Source: an uncultured Rhodospirillales bacterium
GTDB taxonomy: Bacteria > Pseudomonadota > Alphaproteobacteria > Acetobacterales > Acetobacteraceae
DNA: 64,000 nt
Assembly: GCA_903928895.1 (NCBI GenBank)
Contig: CAIYSR010000152.1
Location: 26,220-90,219 of the forward strand
Reading direction: 5' to 3'
Of the stretch, positions 62,667 to 64,000 are shown one piece after another. Under the pieces are notes generated by a model. It worked only from the letters and a program-made list of their open reading frames with translations. It ran no database searches and was not told the origin of the DNA. The translations under genes were made by a program, and so were the position numbers. Each line of letters opens with the position of its first letter. Within the stretch, counting starts at the first letter, position 1.

Positions 62667-62697
62667 AACGGCGGCGGAGATACACTCCGCCGCCGTT
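62667..62697. terminator. Perfect 13-bp hairpin after the RidA gene
   Basis: AACGGCGGCGGAG (62667-62679) pairs exactly with CTCCGCCGCCGTT (62685-62697) across a five-base ATACA loop. It lies 18 bases after the stop. No T tract follows on the plus strand (CGTCTGT), so it may work as a weak or rho-assisted terminator or as an mRNA-stabilising end. Confidence 0.6.
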
Positions 62698-62831
62698 CGT
62701 CTGTACGCCGCGTGTGTCGCGGGCCGGAATTTAACCATCCTGCGTTGTGGCTGATTCGCCACACACAACATATTTGCCACGGCCGCCGCGGGCGCGGTAC
62801 TGAAACAGGCAAGTGTTCCTATCACAAAGAG

Positions 62832-62840
62832 TTATCCACA
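62832..62840 (+). promoter_or_regulatory. Consensus DnaA box
   Basis: TTATCCACA matches the E. coli high-affinity DnaA box exactly, in a locally AT-rich stretch 115 bases before the CHAP gene. Only one copy was found, so it is more likely a regulatory or titration site, or chance, than an origin. Confidence 0.4.
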
Positions 62841-62954
62841 GGATGAATTTACGAATGCGCATAACTGACGCGCGAATTCGGCTTTGATGGGTTGCCTTGC
62901 TCACGACCTCGTAGCAATCGGAAACACGGCTGCGGCGGCATCGAGGAGCAGAGC

Positions 62955-63680
62955 ATGACGGTTAGGACAATGGGTCGTACAGGTGTGGCGCAGATGGCTC
63001 GCGGCGCGTCGCTGTTGATCGCCCTATGCCTCGTCGCCCCCGCCTTCGCTGCGAGCCCTGCCGCGAAGACTGCCGAAGTCAAGACGACCGCGGTGCATGT
63101 CGCCGCCCCGGCCAAGAAGATATCGTCGGCGCAGGCCAGCAAATCCTCGCCGCTGAAGACCAGCAAAGTGGTGTACGCGGCGAAAAGCTACGGTATCAGC
63201 TGCGTGCCTTATGCCCGCTCGGTGACAGGCATGGATATCAAGGGCAATGCCAAGGACTGGTGGGGCAATGCCGCCGGCCAGTATGCCCGTGGCAGCCGGC
63301 CCGAATCCGGCTCGGTGATGAGCTTCCGCGACACCGCCGGCATGCGGCTGGGCCATGTGGCCGTGGTGACGCGGGTGGTCGACAGCCGGATGGTGGAGAT
63401 CGACCACGCCAACTGGCGCGGCCCGGGCGCGACCAAGGGCAATGTGTTCAAGAGCATCCCGGTGATGGATGTCTCGGAGAACAACGACTGGAGCCGGGTG
63501 CGGGTCGGGCTTGGCCATACCGGGGAATATGGCGGCACCGTCTATCCGACCAACGGTTTCATCTATGACCGCCCCGAGAGCGGCCAGATGATGGCGCAGG
63601 CGTCGTACCGTCCGTCGAGCGCGCTGTTGACGCCGAGCACCTGGCGCGATGCGGAACTGATCCACCGCGAAATCCGCTGA
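62955..63680 (+). CDS. Secreted CHAP-domain protein (putative peptidoglycan hydrolase)
   Basis: A 241-residue protein with a signal peptide (hydrophobic GASLLIALCLVAPAFA, cleavage about residue 33), a Lys/Ala/Ser-rich linker (35-75), and a CHAP/NlpC-like domain (76-200). Predicted catalytic Cys83 is in ISCVPYARS and His134 in LGHVAVVTRV; DHANWRGPG follows. CHAP enzymes cut peptide or amide bonds in peptidoglycan. CVPYAR is the exact N-terminal CHAP signature. The Lys-rich linker suggests wall or DNA association before processing. Start at 62955 because it places the signal peptide correctly. A terminator follows. Confidence 0.88.
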   Translation: MTVRTMGRTGVAQMARGASLLIALCLVAPAFAASPAAKTAEVKTTAVHVAAPAKKISSAQASKSSPLKTSKVVYAAKSYGISCVPYARSVTGMDIKGNAKDWWGNAAGQYARGSRPESGSVMSFRDTAGMRLGHVAVVTRVVDSRMVEIDHANWRGPGATKGNVFKSIPVMDVSENNDWSRVRVGLGHTGEYGGTVYPTNGFIYDRPESGQMMAQASYRPSSALLTPSTWRDAELIHREIR

Positions 63681-63704
63681 GCTTCTCCGCGATCGGGGCT
63701 GTCA

Positions 63705-63737
63705 GGGCTGCGCCGGGAGACCGGGGCGGCCCTTTTT
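63705..63737 (+). terminator. Rho-independent terminator after the CHAP gene
   Basis: A 12-bp stem with one mismatch and one G-T pair joins GGGCTGCGCCGG (63705-63716) and CCGGGGCGGCCC (63721-63732) around a GAGA loop, followed by five Ts (63733-63737). It lies 25 bases after the CHAP stop. Confidence 0.8.
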
Positions 63738-63754
63738 CGTGTCCCGGGGGGGAA

Positions 63755-63829
63755 TGGTGCCGGGTGAGGGGATTGAACCCCCGACCTTCGGTTTACAAAA
63801 CCGCTGCACTACCGCTGTGCTAACCCGGC
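63755..63829 (-). tRNA. tRNA-Thr (anticodon TGT)
   Basis: Read on the minus strand, GCCGGGT (63829-63823) pairs with ACCCGGC, followed by discriminator A and an encoded CCA (63757-63755). The D stem is GCAC/GTGC; the anticodon loop TTTGTAA carries TGT; the T arm is GGGGG-TTCGAAT-CCCCT. The outermost anticodon-stem pair is a G-A mismatch, otherwise the cloverleaf is complete. TGT reads ACA threonine codons. Confidence 0.93.
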
Positions 63830-63925
63830 ATCCTGGCGATTGCGCGCTCGGGCGGGAATAGCCTCGCCGGCCCGCCGCCGTCAACGGCCGGATCAGCCGG
63901 CGCAGGGCCATCGGGTGAAGGCGAA

Positions 63926-63985
63926 GCGAACAAGACAGGCTCCGCCGGCCAAGGGCCGTAGGCCCCTGGACCCCATTCATTTGAG
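63926..63985. repeat. Single copy of the dispersed intergenic module
   Basis: GAAGGCGAAGCGAACAAG, a GGCC...GGCC hairpin (CCAAGGGCCGTAGGCCCCTGG) and GGACCCCATTCATTTGAG resemble the module found twice, in opposite directions, at 11371-11591 (AAGCGAAGGAAGGC, GGGC/GCCC hairpin, GATCCCATTACTTGAG). The order of elements is the same, the sequence diverged. It lies 97 bases past the tRNA 5' end, and its edge may extend beyond the window. Confidence 0.45.
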
Positions 63986-64000
63986 CGGCCGGATCACTGA

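Larger units (their letters stand above)
62649..62954. other. Intergenic region before the CHAP gene
   Basis: About 306 bases without a supported gene. It contains the hairpin at 62667-62697, an AT-richer middle with CACACAACATATTTGCC, and a consensus DnaA box at 62832-62840. An open frame from 62655 has no similarity and no ribosome site. Probably the promoter region of the CHAP gene. Confidence 0.5.

Noticed and set aside
62820..62880. Replication origin
   Set aside because: Only one DnaA box, no cluster of boxes or 13-mers, and no dnaA, hemE or parAB neighbours.
63702..63980. A 92-codon minus-strand frame at the right edge
   Set aside because: It runs through the tRNA-Thr gene and the CHAP terminator.

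Overview
This is a chromosomal segment of a high-GC alphaproteobacterium, most likely a member of the Acetobacteraceae or a close Rhodospirillales relative (inference). The reasons are very high GC with C/G-ended codons, the zapA-6S RNA-formyl-THF cyclo-ligase block, the yebC-ruvCAB-ybgC-tol-pal-tilS-ftsH-folP-glmM series, an alphaproteobacterial zinc-less DksA, and the fliX/flgI divergent pair. No prophage, IS element, CRISPR array or rRNA was seen. One tRNA (Thr, TGT) lies near the right edge.

Layout. 1-9.7 kb: a MotA/MotB-like inner-membrane pair with an OmpA-like partner, inositol monophosphatase, and EF-P with both of its beta-lysylation enzymes (efp, epmB, epmA). These are followed by thiE, a class I aldolase, zapA, 6S RNA and 5-formyl-THF cyclo-ligase. 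9.7-10.5 kb: an accessory pair, an unknown protein plus a RelE-like toxin gene broken by a one-base deletion. 10.5-27.6 kb: a long plus-strand housekeeping run covering recombination (ruvCAB), the envelope (tolQRAB, pal, cpoB and an extra soluble TolA-C paralogue), tRNA modification (tilS), proteolysis (ftsH), folate (folP), cell wall (glmM) and thiamine (thiD). A 255-bp palindromic element sits before yebC.

27.6-40.3 kb is accessory. It has an MFS carrier with a BzdR/BoxR-type regulator, an AI-2E family permease, and a four-gene peptide/nickel-type ABC importer whose last gene is frameshifted in a 10-C tract. Next is a markedly AT-richer HEPN-domain gene that looks horizontally acquired, then an Hsp70-like gene, a YraN nuclease and a DedA-type protein. 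40.3-50.8 kb holds mtnA, a hydantoin/N-carbamoyl amino acid gene group (racemase, two carbamoylases, hydantoinase-type amidohydrolase, with cdh between the carbamoylases), prpD-prpC, and a histone H1-like Lys/Ala-rich protein.

The most unusual part is 50.9-56.75 kb: a tightly overlapping minus-strand operon of a RibD-type reductase, a zinc-less MDR dehydrogenase, a PTPS/QueD homologue that has lost the catalytic Cys and one Zn His, a GT4 glycosyltransferase, a methyltransferase, OtnK and OtnC. I infer an undescribed pathway for a glycosylated, possibly methylated pterin-like small molecule. 56.8-59.1 kb is the end of a flagellar operon (flgI, flgJ-like, flgN-like) opposite fliX. 59.3-64 kb holds dksA, an orphan Tat-exported solute-binding protein, a hydrolase, a RidA protein, a CHAP-domain secreted protein and tRNA-Thr.
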